From Bactrocera neohumeralis (Eukaryota; Arthropoda; Insecta; Diptera; Tephritidae), in assembly GCF_024586455.1 (NCBI RefSeq), contig NC_065920.1:18996144-19060143 (forward strand): DNA of 64,000 nucleotides, given 5' to 3'. Made by a program: the position numbers and the translations under genes. How positions within the stretch are numbered: position 1 is the first letter of the stretch; each line of letters begins with the position of its first letter. The notes under the pieces are model-generated. The model saw only the letters and a list, made by a program, of their open reading frames with translations, did no database searches and had not been told where the DNA came from. Positions 1-10,599 of the stretch are shown here, piece by piece.

Positions 1-90
1 TTCGGCGCAACGCTTCGTTGCTGGTGCTTCATTGAGCTGTGAATTTCGACGCGCACGTTCACGCTTTCACAGCCGACAGGCGTTGGCGAA

Positions 91-142
91 ATGAGCAGAA
101 AGAAGGCGCAGCGCGTGCGAGTGATTGGGAGTGATGGTGAGT
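91..142 (+). other. Candidate short coding exon ending in a splice donor
   Basis: An ATG at 91 follows a purine-rich GGCGAA context. It opens a basic frame, MSRKKAQRVRVIGSD, which reaches a strong 5' splice-site match (ATG|GTGAGT, donor at 137-142) after 46 bases. Beyond the donor the frame turns into microsatellite-coded residues, as expected if that DNA is intronic. The G+C-rich sequence upstream would serve as 5' UTR. I do not recognise the peptide, and a chance GTGAGT is common, so this is only a candidate. Confidence 0.2.
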
Positions 143-210
143 GGGGCCACAATGCTGTAACGGCAGCAGCAACAACAACAAACACAGTCGACATTAACAT
201 AACTACACGA

Positions 211-248
211 GTGAGTGTGTATATGTGTGAGTGTGTATATGTGTGTAA
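211..248. repeat. TG-rich microsatellite
   Basis: Imperfect (TG)n with TATATG interruptions; the phrase GTGAGTGTGTATATGTGT occurs twice in succession. Typical of fly introns. Confidence 0.8.
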
Positions 249-834
249 GGGTGCCGGGGTGGATAGAGCAGCTGCTGCCTCGTGATATGCTTTAACACCT
301 GTTGTTATTGTTGTAGTTGTTTGTTGTTGCTGCTGCCTAATCGCACAGATAATGATCCTTTATCTTTGGCACTTACATATGCGACGTTTTATTCCGCGCG
401 TTTTCGATTTTTTCCTTTTTCTTGCGTTGAGCCCCCACTTGAGTGCTGATGGTATGAGATTTGTGCGGATTTGCAAAGCGTTGTCGCTTAAGCATTTTTT
501 TGTGTACTTCTGTCAAGTTGTTGTAGCTTGTTTTTGTTGCTGATAGCACCACTTATACATGCGGAAAATGTAATGAAATCATTAAATTGCGTATCTAGAG
601 TAAATGTTGAGCGTTTCGAAAAGCTTAAATTCATGTTTTAAAGGGGCTTTACAGAAAGCTTTAAAATGTGCACATTATATTAAGGAAAATCGTGTTTAAG
701 ATTATAGAAGCCAGAAAAAGTACTGAATATTCATATATCAAAACTCTCATACTAGTCTAAATGAAGGTCAACTATAGCAGTCAAATCGATTATTATCATT
801 ATCGACATTAGAGATTTCGAAACGTTAGGATTAT

Positions 835-1830
835 AATTTTTGGTATTTATAACCAAAATTCGTGTGAGGAATCATTGCGAATGTTGGAAAAGGCTTCCGA
901 TGATTCAGTTTTATCAAAAACACAAGCTTACGAGTGGTAAAAAGCCTTCAAAGACGATCGAGAGATCGTTGCCTCGTTCTGAACGACCTTCCACCTCTTC
1001 AACTGTTGAAAATATTAAAAAAGTGAAGGATATGATATATGATATAAAGAAGCTCAATATCTCTAGCTAGTGCGTTCGAATGATTTTGGTGGGATAGTTG
1101 GATATTTTTGGTATGAAACTCGTTTTTGCTCGACTCGTCCCGATAAAGCTGATTTTTTTAAGTCAGGCCTACCATAAACAGGTCTCTTTGGACACGCTTG
1201 ATCGTGATTCCGATCCCATATTCATGAAGAGCATTAAAACTGCCGATGAGACATGAGGTTATGAGTTTGACATGCAAACAAGTCAACAATCATCGGATTT
1301 GAGGGAAAAAACGAGCCGAAACCTTAAGAAACTACGCCAAAGTCGCTCAAAAATTATGGTGATGCTCATTGTTTTTTTCGATATTCGCGGTTGGTGTATC
1401 ATGAATTTGTTCCAGAGGGACAAACGCCCAATAAGGAGTTCTATTTGGCCATATTGAGGGGTTTGCGTGAGAACATCAGTCGAAAACGGTCGGAATTGGG
1501 GAAGAACATTTCAGGGATTTTACACGATGATAATACCCCATCGCATCGAGCCACGATTGGGACTGAATTTAAAGTCAAAAACGCAATGAATACCATCGAT
1601 CAATCAGCGTATTCACCAGATTTGGCTCCGTGTGTTTTTTTCTTGTTTCCCAAATTGAAATTGCTGCTCCGCGGAACCCGTTTCAGTTGATCCCAAAAAG
1701 TGCTAATGAAAAGTGTTTCGAGGACTGGTAAAATCTGGTGGGGATTACTTAGAAGGCGACAAAATAAATATAAGTGAATTATTAAATATCAAATGCGAAG
1801 CAGGAAAGTTTTCTTTAATGACTTTGAAGA
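835..1830 (+). mobile_element. Decayed DD34D mariner (mauritiana-like), transposase pseudogene
   Basis: The translated pieces follow a mariner transposase in order. They are a helix-turn-helix region with RPSTSSTVENIKKVK (~970-1025), the first catalytic segment TADET (~1239), QSRSKI..VMLIVFFDIRG (~1341-1393), HDDNTPSHRA carrying the second catalytic aspartate (~1530-1560), YSPDLAPCVFFLF (~1611-1650), and a C-terminal EGD at ~1757. The frame is broken by stops and by a shift near 1393. The third catalytic Asp (CDFF in the family) reads CVFF, so the enzyme would be dead even without the breaks. No clear terminal inverted repeat was found. It acts in the nucleus as a cut-and-paste transposase when intact; this copy is a fossil. 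Related copies lie at 15985-16480 and 63180-64000. Confidence 0.85.
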
Positions 1831-2264
1831 AAAAATAACTTGATATACTCATGGTTTTTGAAGTAGTACTTAATAGGATCAGCTAAGATGACATAGTAGT
1901 TCGTCCCCATAACAGTCGGATCCACGAACAAAATCTACGGCCAATTACAGTTAACTCCACAACAATCACGAAAAATATTTCAGGAATATTTTATGAATTT
2001 ACAACAAGTAGAAGTGAAAATAGCAGAAAGCTCAATATTAAAAATTATGATAAAAATTATTTATCACTCAAACTATTGTGTCGCTTTACCGTTATATATT
2101 TGAATAGCTGATATGGTAAGGTTTTTTTGTAAAAAAACTGTTCTTAAATTTTTTGGAATATTTTTTGTTTGACCCTTTATTGAAGATAGAAGATCCAAAA
2201 ATCATTTTTGGCATATTTTACTATCAAAAAGGTAAAAATGAATTTCAAGCAATCCCAAAAATTG
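1831..2264. other. No recognisable feature
   Basis: AT-rich sequence between two mariner remnants. I see no open frame, repeat or motif that I can support. Confidence 0.5.
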
Positions 2265-2700
2265 TGATGTGTACGAAGAAGAGGTTCGCAAAATTTCGTT
2301 TCAGAAATTTCGACTTTGAGGATGCACCACGCAGGACTTTTGAAGCCGATGTAAAATAAAGTCGTTGGTCGACTCAAACCACTTTGAAGACCGATAAGCA
2401 CTTTTGATGACTCGTCAAAAGTTTTTGTAGCTTCAATGGGATATGCCACCACATCGACCATATTGTCCAGACTTAGTATTTTTTGAATTATTGCTTTTCC
2501 TGGTTTCGGAAAAATATTTAGGATAGGAGAACCTTCACCTCAAATCAAGACGTCGAAAACCACTTGTATTGTCAAAGCGGAAACAATGTCGGATAGAACT
2601 TGATCAAATTCTTTTTTCTGAAAAGATTAAAATTTGCAAGAATACTGATTTAAATAAGGAGATACCCATAATTGAGAGGTGATGCACCAAAATTTGCAAA
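2265..2700 (+). mobile_element. Internally deleted DD34D mariner fragment (second mariner group)
   Basis: RFAKFRFRNFDFEDAPRR at ~2284-2340 matches the end of the N-terminal DNA-binding part of the mariner group seen at 13350-14405. The sequence then jumps to LMTRQK (~2407), the region just after the second catalytic Asp, and continues through PHRPYCPDLVFF (~2450) into the C-terminal stretch. The whole catalytic core between these points is missing, so this is an internal-deletion derivative. Stops and frameshifts abound. Assignment rests on the order of motifs shared with the longer copy. Confidence 0.7.
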
Positions 2701-3594
2701 ATATTTTTGTTCTTCAATAGTTATTAATTTAATGACAGTTATGCCTCTGAAGCAACCATGTACACATTTCAATTCATTCATATTTATATGAAATATATAT
2801 TATATTACATATTTAGATAAATATTATATTCTCAAATTACATTTTCACATGTGTATGTACATACATATTCATAAGACCCAAGGTGATATTTTTCATCCCA
2901 TCCCTCTTCCGGTTTTTCATACTCTTGATTTTGCATTTTAGCCACTGGGGAAGTAGATTTAAATTGATGCGTCATACACGGCGTATACGCGATTTTAGGT
3001 AATACTATTTCGCAAACATGAAGCGTTCACTTTCATTAGCGCCAGCAGACGGCGACAACATCCATATCACTAGCTCTAAATGGGAAATAAATTTGCCAAA
3101 ATGTTTGTAGATATGTATTGTATATGCTTGCGGCAGCTCTTATATAGTTAAGGCTTATACATATATGTACCATACATATGTATGTACGCGCATGTTTGCA
3201 CATCTAATGGCTTCATGTCAAACATTCTAAGCCACACTTGCACTTGTACTTGCCATTCGTGTGTTCTCGCGTACGCAGATTTATTTTGCTTCCATTCAAT
3301 GGCACAAATCCCCAAGCGCATGCACTCACGCAATGTTCGATGTTGAAATGTGCGTTGTTGTTGTTTATTTGAAAATATTCGTGTCTGCTATTAAGTTGCT
3401 ACTGAATCGCACTGTTTTTGTTGTTGCTGCTGTTTGGCTGTCAAATCACAGACGCACTGTTGCATTAAATCTGCCGTGATTGCAGCATGATGTTTGGTCG
3501 ATTTTGATTATGCCCCATAAGTCCTGCGAGAGGCGGTGTTGATGAAATTAAAGCGCAGACACTAGTTGAGTCAAAGCGCGACTGAGAAAGGGGT
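2701..3594. other. Host-like noncoding DNA with CATA microsatellites
   Basis: Intron-like fly DNA containing short CATA/TATG microsatellites at ~2850-2875 and ~3155-3195. The frames here give low-complexity peptides. No transposon motif is recognised. Confidence 0.45.
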
Positions 3595-3736
3595 GGAGCT
3601 TTGAAATTCTAAAGAAAGTGTATATATAATACTATAATGACTAAGTTCTGCTTCGAAGCTCACAGAATCGAATCATTTAAAAGTCACATAGAATCTCTGA
3701 ATATATGACTGTTAGTCGACAATGGATGGGTGGATA
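3595..3736. other. Unassigned repeat-like sequence
   Basis: Sequence leading into the repeat at 3737. I cannot assign it to a family. Confidence 0.3.
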
Positions 3737-4010
3737 CATGTGTAAAAGTTCACACAAGTGAGGAAAGTTCTCTGAGCGCCATTCACTTGGGAGTGGCCAG
3801 AAACGATTCTTTTACATATGGCTCAAACAGCTCACGACTTCCGGTCTTAGACCAAGTATTCTCTGGTTAGCCAGAAAACATCCGTTTGAAGGCGAGCTAA
3901 GGTGAGAAGGTGAAACATCCTTTCCCAGGGTTGTGCACTGGCTTTGCGATCCGCCACGTAAAAAACACTCTCAATGAAGAGACGGCTATAACCAATAAAG
4001 AAAAAAAGTC
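3737..4010 (+). mobile_element. Probable 5' leader fragment of the RTE-like non-LTR retrotransposon
   Basis: The segment 3737-3795 is repeated at 18363-18421, sharing CATGTGTA.AAGTTCAC and TTCACTTGGGAGTG, so this is dispersed repetitive DNA. The part that follows (CATCCGTTTGAAGGCGAGC, then CCGCCACGTAAAAAAC near 3952-3967) resembles, from memory of tephritid genomes, the untranslated leader of the RTE-like element whose endonuclease and reverse transcriptase lie elsewhere in this window. The element-family link is inference; the repetition is seen directly. Confidence 0.45.
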
Positions 4011-4225
4011 GACATATCTAACCCGCCTTATATGTGGAATGACATCTTAAATGGCAAAAATTCTAATCGACTAAGATGAGCAGTTTCCAAATATCTTATT
4101 CAGATTTTCTGAACGTTATATGAATATTATATAGAAGGAATGACAGATTATGTTCATCGTTATTTCTTTCCGGACCTCGGTGTATTGTTTTTCGTCGGCG
4201 GTGGCCAGTTCTCTACAGAAACCTC
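4011..4225. other. No recognisable feature
   Basis: Short AT-rich stretch without a supported feature. Confidence 0.4.
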
Positions 4226-4390
4226 TAGGTTAGGTCAGGTGGCCGATACCTCAGCGTGATATAGGAATCACACTAAGACTGTTCATCCTTTGTGAAGCTA
4301 AATGAAAAACTTCTGTGGCTAGATATTAGCTATCCACAAAGCACCCTGTACCTATCAAAAAGCTGGTACGGTGTGTCCTATGCACTCTAT
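4226..4390 (-). mobile_element. Probable 3' end of a minus-strand non-LTR element with a TTAGG-like tail
   Basis: It begins with TAGGTTAGGTCAGGT (4226-4240). The same CCTAACC-type tail, in the opposite orientation, follows Jockey-like C-terminal remnants at 16764 and 39548, so this is probably the 3' terminus of a related element on the minus strand. No coding remnant can be read next to it, so confidence is low. Confidence 0.35.
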
Positions 4391-4394
4391 TTTT

Positions 4395-4790
4395 GCTATA
4401 TCACATGGCTGTCCTTCTAGCTCTTACTAGCTTTCATAAGCTCTATTTGACTCCCATGCAATCTTACTGCCTCTGACCGGTGTCTTTGTTTCTCATCAGC
4501 TCTCTTGTATAGTCATTTATTCTCTGCGCCCTTACTGGTTCTCTACCTATTGACCCTTACGGGTTCATGCAACTTCTCGTTGGTTCCTTCCGATTCGTAC
4601 TGCCTCTATAGCTTTCATTGTTTTTTTATCTACATCTCACACTTGATCTTCCAGCGCTACACCGATTCTCACTTTCCCTCAGCGATTAAACTTACTATAT
4701 TATCCCTAGTGGGTCTTACTAGTTGATACGGACTCTCATTGGATTATTTCGGTTCGTACTGGCTCCCAACGATACACTGTAGCTTCCACT
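4395..4790. repeat. Degenerate pyrimidine-rich minisatellite
   Basis: Variants of a ~19-22 base phrase, TTACTGG.TCTCAT..G, recur many times (near 4421, 4463, 4543, 4560, 4601, 4713, 4760), with strong C+T bias on the plus strand. The units are too diverged to fix one period by eye. The frame through it codes for Ser/Leu/Phe-rich peptide that I regard as meaningless. Confidence 0.45.
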
Positions 4791-4796
4791 TCAAAA

Positions 4797-5387
4797 TACA
4801 GCGTGTGCAATAACTGAAGCCGCTCGACCTTCCCAAGCGACATCGCTTAGCTCTATGGGTTCTAGAAAAGTTCCAAGAAGATTCGACCTTTTCGAGCCAA
4901 ATTTAGTTCAGCGACGAGGCTCATTTCTGGCTCAATGGGTAAGTAAAGAAACAAAATTGCCGCATTCGGGACAAGGAGCAACCTGAAGAGATCCAAGAAT
5001 TGTCATTTGATCCACAAAAAACAACGGGTTGGGATTCGGTCACTTCGGTGAGCAGATAATTTCACGTTTTGGGCCGGCTGATTTTTTTCCTATGAGGATA
5101 TATGAGATTAAAGTCTAAAGTCTATGCGGATAATTCCGCTTCGATTCAGGCCTTGGAGCAAAACATCACGACATTTGCCGGTCGAAATGCTGGAACGAGT
5201 CATTGAAAATTGCACTCAACGGATGCATCATCTGAGACGTACCTTCGGTCAACATTTTAAAGAGATAATCTTCAAAAAATAAATTTCAAAGAATGTCCTT
5301 TCGAATGATAATAAACATTCCTCAGTAAATTTGAACTTTCTGTGTTTTTCTTTAAACAAGTAGGGAATCTCGAAATGGATTACCTTT
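4797..5387 (+). mobile_element. DD41D (rosa-like) mariner, 5'-truncated, broken transposase
   Basis: It starts inside the transposase (ITEAARPSQATSLSS-like, out of frame) at the segment that the family reads as elkpldlPKRHRFAL. It continues through SDEAHFW-type coding (~4912), LRDKEQPEEIQ (~4963), then a deletion that jumps to the GEQIISRFGP segment (~5050), and then KSKVYADN (~5105-5135). The 3' end is well preserved: an AATAAA-rich tail and a terminal segment GGGAATCTCGAAATGGAT (5363-5380) ending at a TA (5388-5389). The first catalytic Asp segment survives; the second is deleted. Six other copies of this lineage lie in the window. Confidence 0.8.
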
Positions 5388-5389
5388 TA

Positions 5390-6244
5390 CATATTTCGTT
5401 CAACTTTCTTTTGACTTTAAATTGTCTGCACGCTTTAACCAATTTGTGTACATTTTCCCCCATCCAACAAATTTATTTGCCTGGCGCCTCTTTCAAGCCC
5501 ATTTTAATTTTGAATATTAACTTGTTCTTCCTGATCCGGGCACTTAATTGTGCCTAATTATAAGAGTAATTTACGAATTTGTTTCAAGACACTTCAAACA
5601 AGTTGCAACGGTTTTGAAATCTCAAGAAAAAAAGAAAAAAACAAAAAAAATCCGGCACAAAAGTAAGACTGAAAAAACTTGCAAAGAAGCGTCAGTAAAA
5701 TGTGAAGAGCTAAACGCTAAGCTAAAAGCAGCAAACAAAAAGAAGAAAGCAACATTCTAATGCTACTCACTTAACTTAATTAATTTAATTACATTACAAC
5801 TCTGGGTAGTCAACCATTCGACCGGTTGTTTGTCGGGTTGTGCGCGTGGCGCTCGTAATATTTAAACGCGCGTGCTTTTTTGACATTTAAATGGCATATT
5901 AAGGAGGGATATTACGCGAAGACTACACTCATTTGGGCTATTTTATAAGCGTTTGCTCTCCAGTGACCCATCAGCCGTAAGTCAAATCGCTGCGCTCAAA
6001 GAATTTAAAGCGAAAACTTCGCGCGTTAATTTGAGTGAAATAGCAGCAGTTTTTCAAAAGAGCTTGCTGCATTTTTTTCTAATTCTCTTTGCTTGCCTTT
6101 TTTGCGGAAAATTATACCAGAGCAAAATATCTTGGTTGAGGTTAGTGCCATTTTTTTCGTCAGGGTGTTCATGGATATATTTAGCTTAGTGAAAACCAAA
6201 CGACGCATATTTTTATAACTCTAAGACACATACCGCTAACTCTT
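5390..6244. other. No supported gene; AT-rich with a lysine-rich open frame
   Basis: Contains a Lys-rich open frame near 5560-5760 (A-rich DNA, no ATG start) and a GC-rich patch at ~5830-5880 (GTGCGCGTGGCGCTCG). Nothing here can be assigned to a family. Confidence 0.4.
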
Positions 6245-6560
6245 TCTTACAGGTGTTACTTTGGATTGAGTAGGCAATTGAGAAGTAGACCTCTCTTGGC
6301 GAACAAAGACCAAACTCTATAAGTCATTCAACATCCCCGTCCTGCTATATGGTGCAGAGGCAATGACGATTTGACGCAGTACCCGCCGGGGTAAGCAGAG
6401 GAAGAGGAAGACCTCTACTCCGTTGGAAACACCAGAAGGACCTGGCTATAATTGAAATCTCCAATTGGCGCAAAACAGCGAAAAAGAAGAACGACTGGCG
6501 CGCTGTTGTAAACTCTAATGCGATTGTTATCCTTCAAAGGGTGTGGAGAGAATATTGACT
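6245..6560 (+). mobile_element. RTE-like non-LTR retrotransposon, C-terminal ORF2 fragment
   Basis: Frames give RCYFGLSRQLRS (6250-6287), then coding equivalent to KTKLYK..PVLLYGAEAMT (6308-6370). They then jump to DAVPAG (6373-6392), the GKGRP-like GRGRP segment (~6397), LLRWKH, and the NWRK tail up to the 3' end. Complete elements have ~85 codons between the AEA.T and DAVPAGG segments; here they are joined directly, an internal deletion. Stops and shifts rule out function. In intact elements this is the C-terminal region following the reverse transcriptase. Confidence 0.75.
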
Positions 6561-6639
6561 AATGGCCATCTACAGGTCCAGTTACAGAATGTTTAAAAGT
6601 ACCTGTGAGCCTGAAGTTTACAGTATCCTTATTCTTCCT

Positions 6640-6880
6640 CCTGGCTTTTCGATATTACCACAGATCGTCCCTGACCGCTAATAAACGAAGGCTAACCTCG
6701 TTTAAAATAAAGAAACAGCCTTCAAATCGGAGGAAAACTTCATAAGCATGATATCTAAATCTCTTTCCAGTGAGCATTCCCTTTAAAAGCAAAAACAATT
6801 CGGAGATCACAGCGGTTGTGGTAGTAATTCGAAGCAAAATACGCGCTATCGCTTTCATTAGTTCCGGTTCTACGCGCACT
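6640..6880 (-). mobile_element. Jockey-like non-LTR C-terminal fragment (tentative)
   Basis: The minus-strand frame reads LLLKGMLTGKRFRYHAYEV..RFEGCFF. This has the spacing of the post-RNase H tail of Jockey-like ORF2 proteins (L.G.LTGH...RYHAYKLGL...GCRFC). Several key residues have changed and no RNase H is visible upstream, so the call is tentative. Confidence 0.4.
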
Positions 6881-7639
6881 TAGCGCTACCTTACAAATTT
6901 TCCCTCATTTAGTTAATATAACTCACTTTAGTATTTTTTCCCATGAAAGCTGAAGTTTTAATTTATTCATAAGCACCGATGCGTACTCGAGAGCATCGAC
7001 ACGCCTTTTATATTTAATCTCGCGCACCCTCATCCAAACTTATTCAGGTCCAAGCAACTGACGCTGCTCTGAATACATACATACAAGTCAATGTAATGAA
7101 AGTAGCATGAAAGAGGCTTGAAAAGAAAATTTCTAATATTTTTATACAAATCTATATATTTGTACATACATATGTATGTATGTATATGGCGTGGCGTTGA
7201 GCATATGGCCGGGCGAAAACCTTTCCTCCTTAGCCATTTAATTGCCGCTACTTAAGTAAGATAAACAGTTATGTACAGTTGAATTGAGTTGAAGTGCAGC
7301 ATTTTTATATTTGTTGAATTTTCCTCTCACTATTTCCATTTTTTACAAATGGTCCGTTGTTGTTTTTGCGGTAAAGCAGTAAAATCTTGTGTTTTGTAGT
7401 GCTAAATACACTTAACACCCTTCGATAGCTTCGCATTCCAAATAGAGGGCTGTCTTTAAGTTGTTAAATACTGACTCTTTAAATATTTCTTCATCAGTGG
7501 AGGTATGTTTTTTTATTGGAAACGAGTTTGTTCCATTGATCCCAAAAAGGTGAATCCCTTTTAGACAAATAGACAAATACGTATATGAGATCATCTAGAA
7601 AACTTAATGAAATGTTAACTGGCACTTTGTATACTCGTA
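6881..7639. other. Host-like noncoding DNA with CATA/TATG microsatellite
   Basis: Contains a CATA/TATG microsatellite at ~7160-7190. Frames are short and biased. No element recognised. Confidence 0.45.
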
Positions 7640-8227
7640 TTTAGAATAAAATTGTCCCAGAAGGAGCAGTCCACGAGGAGTTCACGTCCACGTGGAACAA
7701 ATTGTGGACAAAAGACAGTTGTCCGTTCGTTACAAAACAGTCTAGTCAGCTGAACGACCGAAGATAATGCTGTAAATCCAAATGTTAGGCTCGAAAAAAA
7801 AACCCTAAATGTCCAGTAAGGCTGCAATGGCCAGCGAGATACCAAAACAGCATTTAATCGTCGAGCCCATTGGCTGGAGCAATTGCCTGGGGCAAATTAG
7901 AAACAATGGAAAATGGTGTAGCTGAAGCTGCTAGGTGGCGTTAGCTGTAATCCGCCATTTCGAAAGCGAAGATGTTGATACCTTGCGGGTCAAAACCGGA
8001 GTATGCACTGCGGCTTCTTCAAATCGAGGACATTTTATACGGAAGGTTGGTTAAAATGGCGTGAGGCGCCACAAAAAGCACATTCCGACCGATAACAATG
8101 AGGACACGGTGGAGGAGAGAGAGGTGGAAAAGGATTAAGGAGACAATCCTGAGATCGCCTAGAAGCTCCAAAAAGCAGGGAATCGCGCGTCGAAGATTCA
8201 AACCAAACTCGGGAAGAAGCTTGAGTA
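7640..8227. other. Unassigned, possibly 5' part of the Jockey-like element that follows
   Basis: Less AT-rich than the flanks and lying directly upstream of an endonuclease fragment in the same orientation. It may therefore be leader or ORF1 of that element. I cannot identify any ORF1 motif such as a zinc knuckle. Confidence 0.3.
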
Positions 8228-8510
8228 GTGACGGTTTTTCAGATAAACCTGCATAAAAGTAAGGTCGCCTCTGCTGAACTCCTTCTCAATTTAGAGAAGT
8301 TCAGATATTATGCGGTTTTAGTTCAGGAACCATTGATAGGGTCGGGCAACAAACAAGGTAAGCTATACTGGTAAAGAAAAGCACGCACTCATATATTTAT
8401 CTCAATTTTTCCTCAAAAGACCTGATTGTGGTGGCTGTAAAGAATGAAAAAGTTGAGACACTACTCCTTGAATTCGAAAGTAAATAGACTAGTGCAGAAG
8501 CCCTTGAAAA
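8228..8510 (+). mobile_element. Jockey-like non-LTR endonuclease, N-terminal fragment
   Basis: The plus frame reads VFQINLHKSKVASAELL (~8230-8282) followed by LEKFRYYAVLVQEPLIG (~8291-8341). This is the opening of an apurinic-type endonuclease, where the family has the metal-binding N of QxNLH and the catalytic E of QEPWIG; both are visible. A further stretch at ~8400-8475 (SSKDLIVVAVKNEKVETLL) fits the next beta strands. The frame then stops. The intact enzyme nicks target DNA to prime reverse transcription. Confidence 0.6.
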
Positions 8511-8659
8511 TGATAAATATTCAAAGAAATTCATAGTAGGTTAAAACCCATCGAAACGAAAGAAAAAAAAAACAAATTTGTAAGGAAAAGAAATTTACGG
8601 GCGATCGGAGGTCGAAAAGAGAAAGGAAAAGGGTGTGGTTGAATTTCTAAGAGTTAAAA

Positions 8660-9055
8660 ACGGATTAGCTGTGGGATAAGCCTCCTCAACAGCACATATA
8701 AGGATCTATCGAGCAACTGACCAGATATTCACAAAAATATATTATACGCCAAATCTTGGAAAAGGCCTGTGAAAAAAGGATCGGCAAACACCACTTCTTC
8801 GTCAATTTCAAAACAGCTTTTGATAGCACGAAAAGGAGCTGTCTTTACGGCTGTGTAAACTTACGTTGAGGATGAAAAAACTCCAGTTCTGAGAGTATTC
8901 GATGCAGTACCCGCCGGGGGAAGCAGAGGAAAAGGAAGACCTCCACTTCGTTGGAAAGATCAGGTGGAGAAGGACCTGGCTACACTTGGAATCTCAAATT
9001 ATGACGCTGTTGTATACTATAACCGCGTAATCGTTGTCTACGCCCAAAGAAGAAG
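8660..9055 (+). mobile_element. RTE-like non-LTR ORF2, internally deleted
   Basis: Reverse-transcriptase pieces appear in order: GISLLNSTYK (~8671-8700), DQIFT (~8722), then coding for FVNFKTAFDST with the domain-A Asp (~8801-8830). An internal deletion then leads to VEDEKTPVLRVFDAVPAGGS (8860-8930), the GKGRPPLRWKDQVEKDL segment (8932-8980) and the LGIS tail. The 3' terminus ends in a GAAGAA-type tail (9046-9055). Domains B and C (GFRQGD, YADD) are missing. Confidence 0.8.
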
Positions 9056-9059
9056 AATA

Positions 9060-10599
9060 ACTAAATTTCTCTTATTAGTTTCTTGTCTGTAACTTTTTCT
9101 CCTAACTAGTTGCAACAAAAATAGTTTCTATTGCAGAAAATTCCAAAAAATTGCTTAACATGAAAATCATTGAAAAGCAATCAAATCTCAGTGTTTTTCA
9201 CTCAGATTTGCTCATTTCATTTCAGCTGCACTGCTTTCTTTCTCAACACTACATCAAACTCACTGGTGAAACTCCCGAAAATAAATGACTTGTAAAATTG
9301 TTATGGATTTGTATAACTTGCACTGTGTGGCTTCGGGTTGTGGTTGCCCTTGCGATATTTGCAGGAATTTCGACTGAATCAATGCAAAACATATGGATGG
9401 CTTACTAAGTACAACAACAGCAATAATGGATGAAAAATATTGGCTGAATAATAGCAGCACTTCATCAATGTAATTTATGCAATTGCGCTCGCTGTGTGAG
9501 TGCCAGAGAGTTGAGTTTGATAAGTGCTAAGGCAGCGGGAAACTCTTTGCCACAAGACAAGCAATAGACACACACACCCTTTCACACATAGCTATATGTA
9601 TATGTATGCGAAACAGCTGGAGTGGCGTCATTTAAAAACCAAGCTATGTTGCCTTCGTTTCCGTTTCCGCTGCGAGCAACAGCCACACAACGCCACAGCT
9701 TCATTGCTCTCTAGCTGTGTTGAACACGGCTCAATGATTTCAATTTGACTTTGCTGCCGCTTAGTATGCGGGTTCGCCCTCACCCACTCGCCAGCTTTAA
9801 TATACTTGCAGTATATATATACACACTTATTTACATATACATACATATGTCTGTATTTATAAATATTGCATGGCGTCTAAAGCCATTGGCTGCCGGCTCA
9901 TTTTCAGTCTAAAGAATTTGTGGAGGCGCCGTGTTTGTGCGCGGCTGTGTGTCTTCCGTATTTTCACTTGTGAAAATTCCATTATGGAAATTAACGCATC
10001 GTTACTCATTTGATGAGATAATTCGTCTGGCAGACGACCACACGCAGCTTCTATGAATGATGGTGAATTGTGTTGTGTTGTTGCTGTGCTGCTTTTGCCA
10101 TTTCCAATTCTCAAAGAAAAAAGTTGGAAAGGGTGTGCTTTTGACTGACAGCCTAGTCTATGCAACATCAAACTCATACTCATACATAAACGCACACACT
10201 CACAACTGTGAAGTTGACAAGGACACCGAAAGATTTCCAACCAATTTACGTTGATTTCAATAATTTCCATATACAAATGTTTGGTTTGTGCTCGGCTTAA
10301 GCGACTGTAAGCTGTCGGAATTATCTCGTGAACTTTTTACTCACTCTCTTGTTGCCGTTATTTAAAAAAAAGGGAGAAGTATTTGAAAAAGTTTTCTCCT
10401 CGAATATCTCAATCAATTTCTTTGGGTATTTTAATTCGAGTCGTGAAATAGTAGATGATACAGGAAGCTAGGATAAATAACCAGTTCCTAAGCCTATCGA
10501 AATATTCTTCGAGCGAAATTTGAAACTAAAAATCTGTTCTGTAGAAACTTGGGCGAGTACTATTCCCTTTCAAATGAATGAGTCTTAAAGTCATCATAT
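9060..10599. other. Transposon-poor host-like noncoding island
   Basis: A 1.5-kb stretch with no transposon motif. It has CA-type repeats (~9570-9580), a TATA/CATA run (~9805-9850) and TGT/GTT-rich segments (~10070-10095). The longest frame (minus, ~9857-10276) has no recognisable domain. It looks like intron or intergenic DNA. Confidence 0.45.

Larger units (their letters stand above)
1..834. other. Host-like noncoding DNA with possible 5' exon at its left edge
   Basis: The first ~140 bases are richer in G+C than the rest of the window and could be the 5' end of a host gene (see the candidate exon at 91). From there to 834 I see intron-like fly DNA: a CAG/CAA run near 163-185, a TG-rich microsatellite, a TTG-rich stretch near 298-335, then AT-rich sequence with no recognisable element. 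Reading frames here consist of low-complexity residues and do not look coding. Confidence 0.4.

Noticed and set aside
5548..5760. Lysine-rich small protein
   Set aside because: The frame starts at TTG, has no internal ATG and lies in A-rich DNA; no exon signals recognised.
9857..10276. 139-codon minus-strand frame
   Set aside because: No domain, no signal peptide pattern, residue bias like noncoding fly DNA.
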